Positions 23,899 to 33,954 of a stretch of DNA of 64,000 bases are shown here, piece after piece (position 1 is the stretch's first letter; each line of letters starts with the position of its first letter). Made by a program: the position numbers and the translations under genes. The notes beneath the pieces are model-generated. The model saw only the letters and a list, made by a program, of their open reading frames with translations, made no database searches and had not been told where the DNA came from. Source of the stretch: JADJLQ01 sp044227925 (GTDB lineage: Bacteria; Bacteroidota; Bacteroidia; Chitinophagales; Saprospiraceae); NCBI GenBank assembly GCA_044227925.1, contig JBGAVW010000001.1, positions 124,001-188,000 on the forward strand. The letters are read 5' to 3'.

Positions 23899-26800
23899 AT
23901 GGCATTAAGAAAAGCAGAATCTAAGCGGGTAAATTTCGGAAAGATCAAACACGGCACAGAGTCCCCTGATCTTTTGGAAATACAACTCAAATCCTTCCAG
24001 GAGTTTTTTCAGCTGGAAACCACTCCTGAAAACCGAAGTGACGAAGGACTTTACAAAGTATTCCAGGAAAATTTTCCTATCACAGATGCTCGCAACATCT
24101 TTTTATTGGAATTCTTAGATTATTTTATAGATCCTCCGAGATATACTATTGAAGAATGTATGTCCAGAGGTTTGACTTATTCAGTACCATTAAAAGCAAA
24201 GCTCAGACTTTCATGTAATGATGAAGAGCACGTAGACTTTGAAACCATTGTACAGGATGTATTTTTAGGAAACATCCCCTACATGACTCCAAAAGGTACT
24301 TTTGTAATCAATGGAGCTGAACGTGTAATTGTAAGTCAGCTTCACAGATCACCTGGCGTTTTCTTCAATCAGACTTTCCACCCCAATGGGACAAAGATCT
24401 ACTCTGCCAGAGTAATTCCTTTTAAAGGAGCCTGGATGGAGTTTTCTACCGATATCAATACAGTGATGTACGCGTATATCGATAGAAAGAAAAAATTCCC
24501 CGTGACCACCTTATTACGCGCTATAGGATTTGATTCGGACAAAGACATTCTTGATCTGTTTGGTCTCGCGGAAGAAATAAAAGTAACGGATAAAAACCTT
24601 CAGGCCAATATCGGCCGCAGACTTGCTGCACGGGTGCTCAAAAAATGGACTGAAGACTTCGTGGATGAAGATACCGGTGAAGTGGTTACTATCGAAAGAA
24701 ATGAAATTATACTAGAGCGCGACATCGTGCTTGATGAAGATAATATACAGCAGGTATTGGAAGCTGAAGCAGAAACCATCATTTTGCAAAAAGAAGAAGT
24801 AGAAGATGATTATACCATCATCTACAATACGTTGCAAAAAGATCCCTCCAGCTCAGAGCTTGAAGCTGTTCAACATATCTACCGCCAGCTTAGGGGTACT
24901 GATCCACCAGATGAAGAAACTGCTCGTGGGGTGATCGACAAACTTTTCTTTTCAGATAAGCGATATAACCTCGGTGAAGTAGGTAGATATAAAATCAATA
25001 AAAAACTGGATCAGGACATTGATCTTGCCACTATGATCCTGACCAATCAGGATATCATTAATATTGTTAAATATCTAGTACTGCTTATAAATCAAAAAGC
25101 TGAATTAGACGATATCGACCATCTTAGCAACAGAAGAGTAAGAACAGTAGGTGAACAATTATATGCTCAATTTGGGGTTGGTCTTGCCAGGATGGCAAGA
25201 ACCATCAGGGAGCGAATGAATGTTCGTGACAATGAAGTGTTTACTCCCATCGACCTGATCAATGCCAGAACACTGTCTTCAGTGGTTTCTTCATTTTTCG
25301 GTACGAGCCAACTATCCCAGTTCCTGGACCAAACCAATCCTCTTTCAGAAATTACTCACAAACGAAGAATTTCTGCCTTAGGTCCCGGTGGTCTTTCCCG
25401 TGAAAGAGCTGGATTTGAGGTACGGGATGTGCATTACTCACATTATGGCCGTCTCTGTACAATTGAAACTCCTGAAGGACCAAACATCGGTCTTATTTCT
25501 ACTCTTTGTGTGCATGCCAAGATAAACAAAATGGGATTTCTTGAGACCCCATATCGTAAGGTTACTAACGGTATGGTAGATGTAAAGACCCATGCTGAAT
25601 TTTTATCTGCTGAGCTTGAAGACAATAAGAAGATAGCTCAAGCAAATTCTGTAATAGATGAAAAAGGGGCTTTCCTTATAGATAGAGTAAAATGTCGCCA
25701 GCATGGAGACTTCCCGGTACTTACCCCTGACGAGATTGAATATATAGATATAGCACCCAATCAAATTGTGGGTGTATCCGCTTCCTTGATTCCATTCCTT
25801 GAAAATGATGATGCCAACAGGGCATTGATGGGATCTAACATGCAACGACAGGCGGTACCTCTTATCAACCCATCTTCCCCAATTGTGGGTACAGGAATTG
25901 AAGGGAAAGTAGCGCAGGACAGCCGGATGTTGATTAATGCTGAAGGAGAAGGTGTAGTAGAATATGTAGATGCTAATCAGATTGTCATCAGATACGATAG
26001 GTCTGAAGAAGATCAACTCGTTTCGTTTGAAGATAATATGAAGACCTATCAGCTTACCAAGTTTCAAAGAACCAATCAAGCTACTTGTATCAATCTGAAA
26101 CCTATTGTAAAAAAAGGAGACAGAGTACACGCAGGATCTATTCTTTGTGACGGATATGCTACTGACAAAGGCGAGTTAGCTCTTGGTCAAAACCTTAAAG
26201 TGGCATTCATGCCATGGAAAGGGTACAATTTTGAGGATGCTATTGTAATCTCCGAAAAAGTGGTTCAACAGGATATATTCTCATCTATCCATATTGAAAG
26301 TTTTGATCTTGATGTGCGGGAAACAAAATTGGGCGATGAAGAATTAACCAATGATATTCCAAACGTAAGTGAAGAAGCGACCAAAGACCTGGACGAAAAT
26401 GGTATTATACGTATCGGAGCCTGGGTAAATGAAGGTGATATTCTTATTGGAAAGATCACTCCAAAAGGGGAATCAGATCCTACACCTGAAGAAAAACTTT
26501 TGCGCGCGATATTTGGTGATAAAGCAGGAGATGTGAAAGATGCATCCTTAAAAGCACCACCATCTATCGAAGGCGTGGTGATCAATAAACAATTATTCGC
26601 CAAAGCTAAAAAAGACAAAGTTCAAAAGACCCAGGAAAAAGATGTCCTGGATAAATTGGATCAAAAACATGAGGTAGCGGTAAATCAATTAAAGACTATC
26701 CTGATAGACAAATTGATGAAACTCCTTAAAGGTGATGGCACAGAAGGTATCAAGACCATATATGGCGAACAATTGGTGTCTAAAGGCACTAAGTTTTCTC

Positions 26801-27708
26801 CAAACATTTTAAAGAAAATTGATTACGCTACTGTAGACTATACCGGATGGACAGCGGATAAAAAGACCAATCAGTTGATCACACGGTTACTACATAATTT
26901 CAATATTAAATACAATGAAGAAGTAGGTAGATACAAGCGTGAGAAATTTAATGTAAGTATTGGTGATGAATTACCAGCAGGTGTTCAAAAGCTTGCGAAA
27001 GTGTATATCGCTAAGCGAAGAAAACTGAAAGTGGGTGATAAAATGGCTGGTCGTCACGGAAACAAGGGTATTGTATCCAGAATAGTTCGTATGGAAGACA
27101 TGCCGTTCTTGGAAGATGGCACTCCGGTTGATGTAGTATTAAATCCGCTTGGTGTACCTTCGAGGATGAACCTTGGTCAGATATTCGAGACTGTACTTGG
27201 ATGGGCCGGCGAAAAAATGGGTGTGAAATTTGCCACCCCAATCTTCGACGGAGCCAGCTTAGGTGAAATCGAATCTTATATCGAAAAGGCCAATCTACCT
27301 CAGTATGGTCAGGCATATTTACATGACGGTGAGACCGGCGATAGATTCCACCAGCAGGCGACTGTTGGGGTAATTTATATGCTCAAATTATCACACATGG
27401 TGGATGATAAAATGCATGCACGTAGCATCGGTCCATATTCTTTAATCACACAGCAACCTCTCGGTGGTAAAGCACAGTTTGGAGGTCAGCGATTTGGTGA
27501 GATGGAGGTATGGGCACTGGAAGCCTACGGTGCATCTCATATACTGCAAGAGTTGCTTACTGTAAAATCGGATGACATCATCGGAAGAGCAAAAGCATAC
27601 GAGGCAATTGTAAAAGGTGAAAACCTTCCGGAACCTAATATTCCTGAATCATTCAACGTATTGATCAATGAATTGCAGGGTCTGGCATTGGAAATCAAAT
27701 TTGAATAA
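23899..27708 (+). CDS. rpoB: DNA-directed RNA polymerase subunit beta
   Basis: Catalytic-core subunit of RNA polymerase. The 1269-aa protein carries the rifampicin-region sequence FFGTSQLSQFLDQTNPLSEITHKRR (given here in part, near residues 465-488), RRISALGPGGLSRERAGFEVRDVH after it, and GDKMAGRHGNKGI near 1044-1056. The C-terminus (QRFGEMEVWALEAYGA) is standard. Length matches Bacteroidota RpoB. It lies 168 bp after rplL, with a stem-loop in the gap, and 34 bp before rpoC. Confidence 0.99.
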   Translation: MALRKAESKRVNFGKIKHGTESPDLLEIQLKSFQEFFQLETTPENRSDEGLYKVFQENFPITDARNIFLLEFLDYFIDPPRYTIEECMSRGLTYSVPLKAKLRLSCNDEEHVDFETIVQDVFLGNIPYMTPKGTFVINGAERVIVSQLHRSPGVFFNQTFHPNGTKIYSARVIPFKGAWMEFSTDINTVMYAYIDRKKKFPVTTLLRAIGFDSDKDILDLFGLAEEIKVTDKNLQANIGRRLAARVLKKWTEDFVDEDTGEVVTIERNEIILERDIVLDEDNIQQVLEAEAETIILQKEEVEDDYTIIYNTLQKDPSSSELEAVQHIYRQLRGTDPPDEETARGVIDKLFFSDKRYNLGEVGRYKINKKLDQDIDLATMILTNQDIINIVKYLVLLINQKAELDDIDHLSNRRVRTVGEQLYAQFGVGLARMARTIRERMNVRDNEVFTPIDLINARTLSSVVSSFFGTSQLSQFLDQTNPLSEITHKRRISALGPGGLSRERAGFEVRDVHYSHYGRLCTIETPEGPNIGLISTLCVHAKINKMGFLETPYRKVTNGMVDVKTHAEFLSAELEDNKKIAQANSVIDEKGAFLIDRVKCRQHGDFPVLTPDEIEYIDIAPNQIVGVSASLIPFLENDDANRALMGSNMQRQAVPLINPSSPIVGTGIEGKVAQDSRMLINAEGEGVVEYVDANQIVIRYDRSEEDQLVSFEDNMKTYQLTKFQRTNQATCINLKPIVKKGDRVHAGSILCDGYATDKGELALGQNLKVAFMPWKGYNFEDAIVISEKVVQQDIFSSIHIESFDLDVRETKLGDEELTNDIPNVSEEATKDLDENGIIRIGAWVNEGDILIGKITPKGESDPTPEEKLLRAIFGDKAGDVKDASLKAPPSIEGVVINKQLFAKAKKDKVQKTQEKDVLDKLDQKHEVAVNQLKTILIDKLMKLLKGDGTEGIKTIYGEQLVSKGTKFSPNILKKIDYATVDYTGWTADKKTNQLITRLLHNFNIKYNEEVGRYKREKFNVSIGDELPAGVQKLAKVYIAKRRKLKVGDKMAGRHGNKGIVSRIVRMEDMPFLEDGTPVDVVLNPLGVPSRMNLGQIFETVLGWAGEKMGVKFATPIFDGASLGEIESYIEKANLPQYGQAYLHDGETGDRFHQQATVGVIYMLKLSHMVDDKMHARSIGPYSLITQQPLGGKAQFGGQRFGEMEVWALEAYGASHILQELLTVKSDDIIGRAKAYEAIVKGENLPEPNIPESFNVLINELQGLALEIKFE

Positions 27709-27742
27709 CAAGTTGTTTCAACTATAAAAAAACAAATTAGTT

Positions 27743-30700
27743 ATGCCATTTAAAAAGAAAAGCTCAAAGCATCCAAAATTCTTTGATAGCATTACGATCA
27801 GCCTTTCTTCTCCGGATGATATCCTGGAAAGATCTTATGGCGAGGTATTAAAACCTGAAACCATCAACTACCGGTCATACAAACCAGAACGTGATGGTCT
27901 GTTTTGCGAAAGGATTTTTGGTCCTATCAAAGATTACGAATGCTATTGCGGAAAATATAAGCGGATCAGATATAAGGGGATTGTATGCGATCGATGTGGA
28001 GTCGAAGTGACTGAGAAAAAAGTGCGTAGAGAGCGTATGGGCCACATTAAATTGGTAGTACCTGTGGTACATATCTGGTTTTTCAAATCTTTGCCAAATA
28101 AGATCGGTTATTTACTAGGACTTTCTTCTAAAAAACTGGAGTCTATCATTTATTATGAAAGATATGTAGTCATTCAGCCGGGTATAAAAGAAAAAGATGG
28201 GATCTCTCATCTGGATCTTTTATTGGAAGAAGAATACCTGGATATATTAGAGGGCCTTCCAAAAGAAAACCAATTCTTGGATGATACGCATCCTGACAAG
28301 TTCGTAGCTAAAATGGGTGCCTTGGCAGTAAAAGACTTGTTGGAGAGAGTAAATCTCGACGATGTTTCTTTTGATCTGAGACATAAATCATCTACTGAAT
28401 CTTCTCAGCAAAGGAAATCAGAAGCACTTAAAAGGTTGAGAGTGGTTGAAGCCTTCAGGGATGGTCAATTGAACCAGGTAAACAAACCTGAGTGGACAGT
28501 AATCCAGTATCTGCCTGTCATTCCGCCTGAACTAAGACCTTTGGTACCACTGGATGGTGGCCGGTTTGCCAGTTCAGATTTAAATGATTTGTACCGAAGA
28601 GTAATCATCAGAAACAATCGTTTAAAGAGACTTCTTGAAATCAAAGCTCCTGAGGTGATTTTGCGTAATGAAAAGCGTATGCTGCAGGAAGCGGTAGATA
28701 GCTTATTTGATAACAGCCGTAAATCCAACGCTGTAAAAGCCGAAGGCGGCCGCGCCCTTAAATCACTAAGCGATATTTTAAAGGGAAAACAAGGTCGATT
28801 CCGACAAAACCTGTTAGGTAAACGGGTGGATTATTCTGGTCGTTCGGTGATTGTCGTAGGACCTACTCTTAAACTACACGAGTGTGGTCTTCCTAAAAAC
28901 ATGGCGGCTGAATTATTCAAACCATTTATTATCAGAAAACTGATAGAAAGAGGTATTGTAAAAACCGTAAAATCAGCAAAAAAATTAGTAGATAGAAAAG
29001 ATCCGGTGATCTGGGAGATACTTGAAAATATTTTGAAAGGCCATCCGGTCATGCTTAATAGAGCTCCTACGCTTCACCGATTGTCTATACAGGCATTCCA
29101 ACCGAGATTGGTAGAGGGTAAAGCCATTCAACTTCATCCATTAGTCTGCGGTGCATTCAACGCCGACTTTGACGGTGACCAGATGGCCGTACACGTACCA
29201 CTGAGCCAAACCTCAATATTGGAAGCACAACTGTTAATGCTTTCTGCTCATAATATGCTCAATCCACAGGATGGATCACCAATCACTTTGCCTTCTCAGG
29301 ACATGGTATTGGGGCTGTACTACCTGACTAAAGAGAGAAAGTCAACAGAAAAAGAAAAAGTAAAAGGCGAAGGATCTAAATTCTATTCATTCGAAGAAGT
29401 TATCATTGCATTTAATGAAGGAAAAGCGGATCTGCACGCATCTATAAAAGTGAGAGCTAATGTAGAAGATGAGCACGGCAAAATGGTATACAAACTGATA
29501 GATACTACCGTTGGTAGAGTCTTGTTCAATCAGGCAGTTCCATCCACTGTGCCATTCATCAATGAATTAGCTACTAAGAAAAGTTTGAAGAAAACCATAG
29601 CTGATGTAATTACCCGTACCGATTTTGCCCAGTGTGCAGACTTTCTGGATTCAATTAAAGAAATGGGATTCTCATGGGCATTTAAAGGTGGTCTTTCATT
29701 TAACCTGGGTGACCTGGTAATCCCATCCATTAAAGATTCTACTCTTAAAGCAGCACAGGTGGAGGTAGATGAAGTATGGGAAAACTATAACATGGGTCTG
29801 ATCACAAATAATGAAAGGTACAACCAGATCATCGACAAATGGACTTTTGCAGATAATAGAATCACCGATAGCCTCATGAAGGAATTGGCAAATCATAAGC
29901 AGGGCTTCAACTCTGTATATATGATGTTGCACTCAGGAGCAAGAGGATCAAAACAGCAGATCAAACAGCTCTGTGGTCTCAGGGGATTGATGGCAAAGCC
30001 CAGAAAATCCGGAGATACAGGTGGGGCAATTATCGAAAACCCGATCTTATCAAACTTCCTGGATGGATTATCGGTACTTGAATATTTCATTTCTACTCAC
30101 GGTGCTCGTAAAGGTCTTGCAGATACTGCCTTGAAAACAGCAGATGCAGGTTATCTTACTCGTCGTCTTGTGGATGTATCTCAGGATGTGGTAATATCTG
30201 AAGTGGATTGTGGTACATTAAGGGGTATAGAAACTACACCTCTTAAAGACAATGAGAAGATCATAGAGCCACTTTCAAGCCGTATCATGGGTAGGTATAA
30301 TCTTCACCCCATTTACAATCCGGTTACAGATGAGATCATCGTTGATTCTGCAGAATATATAGATGAAAAAGCAGCCGAAAAAATCGAAGCTGTAGGCATC
30401 GAAGCAGTTACCATCCGATCCGTACTTACCTGCGAAGCAAAGCGTGGAGTTTGTACCAAATGTTATGGTAAAAATCTCGCAACAGGAAGAATAGCTGAGA
30501 AAGGGGATGCAGTAGGTATCATTGCTGCCCAGTCCATTGGTGAGCCGGGTACTCAGCTTACACTTCGTACTTTCCACACGGGTGGTACAGCATCGGTAGG
30601 TAAAACAGAATCTGAAATTACTACCAAGTTTGATGGTGTAGTAGAATTTGATAATATCACATTTACACTGGTGAAAGAAGGGGATGACAAGAAAAATGTT

Positions 30701-32023
30701 ATTCTTTCCAGGTCCGGTGAGATGAAAATAGTCGATCCTAAGACTAAAAAGCAACTCAGCTCCAGCCACGTACCTTATGGTGCTACCTTATATGTAAAGG
30801 ATGGTCAGGCCGTATCTAAAAATGATAAACTCTGCGATTGGGATCCGTTTAATGCAGTTATTATTTCTGAGTTTTCAGGTATAGCCCAATTCCAGGAAAT
30901 CGAAGAAGGTATTACTTTCAGAATGGAGCGTGATGACCAGACCGGCTACGCCGAAAAGGTAATCATCGATGCGAAAAATAAAAAGAAAGTGCCCGTAATT
31001 AAGATTTTGGATAAAAATGGGGATGAATTAAAGCAATATACACTACCGGTTGGTGCATACATATCCATCAATGATGGGGAGGCAGTGACAGCTGGTCAGA
31101 AAATGGTTAAGATTCCACGTAAACTTGGAAAAATTCAGGACATTACGGGAGGTCTTCCACGTGTAACAGAATTGTTTGAAGCCCGTAATCCATCTAATCC
31201 TGCTGTAGTAGCCGAAATCGACGGTATAGTTACTTTTGGTAAAATCAAGCGTGGAAATCGCGAGGTAATGGTTGAAGATGAGAAAACCGGGCAAAAGAGC
31301 AAATACCTTATCGGATTATCCAGGCACTTACTTGTGCAGGAAGGAGATTTTGTACGATCCGGGATGCCATTGACAGATGGTACTATCGCAGCCAGAGATA
31401 TACTCCATATCAAAGGCCCCTATGCGGTACAGTCTCACCTTGTAAATGGGGTGCAGGAAGTGTATCGTTCACAGGGTATCAATATCAATGATAAACACAT
31501 CGAAGTAATAGTAAGACAAATGATGCGCCGGGTACAAATAGAAGACCCCGGTGATACTCACTTCCTTGAAAGTGAAGCGGTAGATAAACACGAGTTCAAT
31601 GATTATAATGATTGGATATTTGATAAGAAATTTATCACAGATGCAGGAGACAGTACCAAACTCAAACCGGGTGCGTTGGTAAGCCTTCGTCAGATCAGAG
31701 AAGAAAATAGTTCACTTAAACGAAACGACAAAAAGTTGATTGAATATCGCGATGCGGTGGCAGCTACTTCCAGTCCTCTTTTATTAGGTATCACGAAGTC
31801 TTCCCTGGGTACGGAAAGCTGGATTTCTGCAGCTTCATTCCAGGAAACTACTAAAGTATTATCCCAGGCAGCTATTGCAGCTTCTAAGGATATGCTCAAA
31901 GGATTGAAAGAAAACGTAATTGTTGGTAAGCGAATACCTGCAGGTACTGGACTTCGTGAATTTGAAAGGTTGGTAGTTACAGCAGAAGAAACCAGCCTGG
32001 TGCTGGAGGAAGCGAATGGCTGA
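27743..32023 (+). CDS. rpoC: DNA-directed RNA polymerase subunit beta'
   Basis: Largest catalytic subunit of RNA polymerase. The 1426-aa protein has the N-terminal zinc ribbon (CYCGKYKRIRYKGIVCDRCG near 68-87), the active-site NADFDGDQMAVH near 473-484 with three catalytic Asp, the trigger/bridge region EPGTQLTLRTFHTGG near 933-947, and a second zinc site (CEAKRGVCTKCYG) near 897-909. A class-typical insertion with beta-strand repeats lies between the trigger loop halves. The gene ends the operon and is followed by a strong terminator. Confidence 0.99.
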   Translation: MPFKKKSSKHPKFFDSITISLSSPDDILERSYGEVLKPETINYRSYKPERDGLFCERIFGPIKDYECYCGKYKRIRYKGIVCDRCGVEVTEKKVRRERMGHIKLVVPVVHIWFFKSLPNKIGYLLGLSSKKLESIIYYERYVVIQPGIKEKDGISHLDLLLEEEYLDILEGLPKENQFLDDTHPDKFVAKMGALAVKDLLERVNLDDVSFDLRHKSSTESSQQRKSEALKRLRVVEAFRDGQLNQVNKPEWTVIQYLPVIPPELRPLVPLDGGRFASSDLNDLYRRVIIRNNRLKRLLEIKAPEVILRNEKRMLQEAVDSLFDNSRKSNAVKAEGGRALKSLSDILKGKQGRFRQNLLGKRVDYSGRSVIVVGPTLKLHECGLPKNMAAELFKPFIIRKLIERGIVKTVKSAKKLVDRKDPVIWEILENILKGHPVMLNRAPTLHRLSIQAFQPRLVEGKAIQLHPLVCGAFNADFDGDQMAVHVPLSQTSILEAQLLMLSAHNMLNPQDGSPITLPSQDMVLGLYYLTKERKSTEKEKVKGEGSKFYSFEEVIIAFNEGKADLHASIKVRANVEDEHGKMVYKLIDTTVGRVLFNQAVPSTVPFINELATKKSLKKTIADVITRTDFAQCADFLDSIKEMGFSWAFKGGLSFNLGDLVIPSIKDSTLKAAQVEVDEVWENYNMGLITNNERYNQIIDKWTFADNRITDSLMKELANHKQGFNSVYMMLHSGARGSKQQIKQLCGLRGLMAKPRKSGDTGGAIIENPILSNFLDGLSVLEYFISTHGARKGLADTALKTADAGYLTRRLVDVSQDVVISEVDCGTLRGIETTPLKDNEKIIEPLSSRIMGRYNLHPIYNPVTDEIIVDSAEYIDEKAAEKIEAVGIEAVTIRSVLTCEAKRGVCTKCYGKNLATGRIAEKGDAVGIIAAQSIGEPGTQLTLRTFHTGGTASVGKTESEITTKFDGVVEFDNITFTLVKEGDDKKNVILSRSGEMKIVDPKTKKQLSSSHVPYGATLYVKDGQAVSKNDKLCDWDPFNAVIISEFSGIAQFQEIEEGITFRMERDDQTGYAEKVIIDAKNKKKVPVIKILDKNGDELKQYTLPVGAYISINDGEAVTAGQKMVKIPRKLGKIQDITGGLPRVTELFEARNPSNPAVVAEIDGIVTFGKIKRGNREVMVEDEKTGQKSKYLIGLSRHLLVQEGDFVRSGMPLTDGTIAARDILHIKGPYAVQSHLVNGVQEVYRSQGININDKHIEVIVRQMMRRVQIEDPGDTHFLESEAVDKHEFNDYNDWIFDKKFITDAGDSTKLKPGALVSLRQIREENSSLKRNDKKLIEYRDAVAATSSPLLLGITKSSLGTESWISAASFQETTKVLSQAAIAASKDMLKGLKENVIVGKRIPAGTGLREFERLVVTAEETSLVLEEANG

Positions 32024-32050
32024 TCATTATTTTAAGTAATAATTATAAAA

Positions 32051-32080
32051 AAAAGGAGTTGATTTCAACTCCTTTTTTTT
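32051..32080 (+). terminator. intrinsic terminator of the rpoBC operon
   Basis: GGAGTTG and CAACTCC form a 7-bp stem with an ATTT loop, extended by A-T pairs on both sides, followed by a run of eight or more T. Classic rho-independent terminator about 30 bases after the rpoC stop. Confidence 0.92.
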
Positions 32081-32133
32081 TGAAGATAATGCCTGTTTTA
32101 GATATCAGAGAATTAAACTGGTGGGAGCGGGCT

Positions 32134-32751
32134 TTATTTTCTTCCAAAATCAGCAGGATTTTCGCCCCATTCTTCTGTTTCCCATTTTTTTATAGGATTA
32201 GTATAGGTATTTGTATTTAACCAGTTAATTGCCCTTTCCATTAATGTGAATAAAATTTCATTTTTCTTCGTTTTGATCAAATTGGTTTTTATCCGCTTAT
32301 TTCGTACCCATGAGATTGCAGTTATTGAATCGGAATAAATGGTCGTGCTGTGTTTATTCTGATTTGCCAGGTAGGCCAACGCATGGACTAGTGCAAGAAA
32401 CTCACCTATATTATTGGTGCCTTGTTCAAATGGACCTTTGTAAAATAATTTTTCACCTGTATGAATATTTATTCCCTGATATTCCATGATCCCCGGGTTA
32501 CCTTCACAAGCAGCATCCACCGCAATGGAGTCTTTTGTAATCTGGCTTGCCAGGTTGTTTCTTTTAGGCACTATTTTGGGGGTAAATCCCGAACCCGTGC
32601 GGAAAGCATTTTCTGCCTCTTCCAAAGTTGTAAAAGATTTATATCTGGCTTCAGGATAGTTTTTTACCATTTCTTCACATTCTTTCCAGGTTTCGTATAT
32701 TCCAGGACTCACCCCTTTCCATACTACATAATATTTGTCTTTCTTTGCCAT
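32134..32751 (-). CDS. ribonuclease H1 with viroplasmin-type N-terminal domain
   Basis: Degrades RNA in RNA-DNA hybrids. The 205-aa protein has an N-terminal hybrid-binding (caulimovirus viroplasmin-like) domain at about 4-52 (YYVVWKGVSPGIYETWKECE) and a C-terminal RNase H fold with catalytic Asp79 (VDAACEGNPG), Glu117 (NNIGEF), Asp141 (IYSDS) and Asp201 (NPADFGRK). All four acidic residues are present. The extra domain, normal in eukaryotic RNase H1, is common in Bacteroidota. An exact -7 box (TATATTTG on the minus strand, 32779-32786) precedes it in the gap shared with the divergent tatD-like gene. Confidence 0.93.
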   Translation of the reverse strand: MAKKDKYYVVWKGVSPGIYETWKECEEMVKNYPEARYKSFTTLEEAENAFRTGSGFTPKIVPKRNNLASQITKDSIAVDAACEGNPGIMEYQGINIHTGEKLFYKGPFEQGTNNIGEFLALVHALAYLANQNKHSTTIYSDSITAISWVRNKRIKTNLIKTKKNEILFTLMERAINWLNTNTYTNPIKKWETEEWGENPADFGRK

Positions 32752-32778
32752 TCCATCTTTGGGTTATAATAACTTATT

Positions 32779-32786
32779 CAAATATA
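32779..32786 (-). promoter_or_regulatory. -7 box for the RNase H1 gene
   Basis: CAAATATA on the plus strand reads TATATTTG on the minus strand, about 28 bases before the RNase H1 start codon. No clear -33 TTTG, which would fall inside the divergent gene. Confidence 0.35.
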
Positions 32787-32793
32787 CTTTTAA

Positions 32794-33600
32794 ATGATTA
32801 TAGATACACATGCTCACTTATATTCCGATGAATTTGATTCGGACAGAGCAGAAATGATAGACAGGGCATTAAAGGCAGGGGTAGAGAAGATATTTTTGCC
32901 AAATGTGGATTTGAGTACCGTCGACAAAATGAAAGCTACGGTCGCCATGGCTCAGGAAAATTTATTTCCTATGATGGGTTTACATCCCTGCAGTGTGGAT
33001 CAGCATTTTTTACAATCCCTGGAACAGATGAAAACAGAATTGGAGTCAGGGTATACCTATTACGGAATTGGAGAGACCGGGATAGACCTGCATTGGGATA
33101 AGACTACCCTGGAATGGCAATTGGAATCACTGCGTATTCAATGCTCCTGGGCCCATGAGTTCAATTTGCCCATCATATTACATACCCGAAATGCCAACGA
33201 AGTGGTGATTGATTTAATGGAAAATATAAAGAACAGGCCTTCACGGGGTATATTTCATTGTTTTAGCGGGACGAGAGATGAAATCAACAGGATAGACGCC
33301 CTGGGTGACTTTTATTTTGGAATAGGCGGTGTGATATCATACAAAAATGCCGGGCTATTTGAAGCTATTCCTTTCCTTCCTTTGGATAAAATAGTGCTCG
33401 AAACGGATGCACCCTATCTTGCACCCGTTCCCCTCAGAGGAAAAAGAAATGAATCAGCTTATATTATACATGTTTTAGAAAGACTGGCTCAGGCCTTAAA
33501 ACTTTCCATAGAGGAAGTGCAGTCCATCACAACAGCCAATGCAGAGCGATTATTTGGGATGGATCAATCTTTGTTGCAACCGCACACCATTATTGGTTAA
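32794..33600 (+). CDS. TatD family metal-dependent deoxyribonuclease
   Basis: Metal-dependent hydrolase of the amidohydrolase superfamily, in other bacteria a 3'-5' exonuclease or D-aminoacyl-tRNA deacylase-like enzyme. The 268-aa protein has DTHAHLY (His6, His8), GLHPC, GETGIDLHWD (Glu metal ligand), HTRNA, HCFSG and ETDAPYLAP in the standard order. It probably belongs to the YcfH/YjjV branch rather than TatD proper, so no symbol is given. It diverges from the RNase H1 gene. Confidence 0.93.
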   Translation: MIIDTHAHLYSDEFDSDRAEMIDRALKAGVEKIFLPNVDLSTVDKMKATVAMAQENLFPMMGLHPCSVDQHFLQSLEQMKTELESGYTYYGIGETGIDLHWDKTTLEWQLESLRIQCSWAHEFNLPIILHTRNANEVVIDLMENIKNRPSRGIFHCFSGTRDEINRIDALGDFYFGIGGVISYKNAGLFEAIPFLPLDKIVLETDAPYLAPVPLRGKRNESAYIIHVLERLAQALKLSIEEVQSITTANAERLFGMDQSLLQPHTIIG

Positions 33601-33709
33601 AATCGAATCTATTTTGAGGAGCAGGAATTAATGAAAATGAAATCATTGGAAGTTATGATTCGAGCAAAAAAATGCTGAAATTTGCAGCCTCAGATAGCAA
33701 TCCAAATAC

Positions 33710-33797
33710 GGAAGGTTGCAAGAGTGGTTTAATTGGCACGCCTGGAAAGTGTGTGTACATCAAAAGTGTACCTAGGGTTCGAATCCCTAACCTTCCG
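33710..33797 (+). tRNA. tRNA-Ser (anticodon GGA)
   Basis: 88 bases with a long variable arm. Acceptor GGAAGGT pairs with ACCTTCC, the anticodon stem is CACGC/GTGTG, and the loop CTGGAAA gives GGA. The T-arm TAGGG/CCCTA is perfect and the discriminator is G. CCA is not encoded. Confidence 0.96.
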
Positions 33798-33895
33798 CTT
33801 TCATTTCTCATTTAACTGATATTCAATTTTTTGCGGTTAAAATTTTAACTTAACTAACAGTTTGGATAAAAATGAAAAGAAATCATTAAGAATTA

Positions 33896-33926
33896 TTTGC
33901 ACTTTAATAATATTTTCTATTTTTAA
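33896..33926 (+). promoter_or_regulatory. promoter of the exbB-exbD operon
   Basis: TTTG at 33896-33899, 19 bases, then TATTTTTA at 33919-33926 (one mismatch to TAnnTTTG at the last base). It lies about 28 bases before the exbB ATG. Confidence 0.5.
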
Positions 33927-33954
33927 GCCTTCAAAAAAATAAAACATTAAACTT

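Noticed and set aside
25603..26130. 175-aa open frame opposite rpoB
   Set aside because: Lies wholly inside rpoB on the other strand, with no recognisable domain or promoter.
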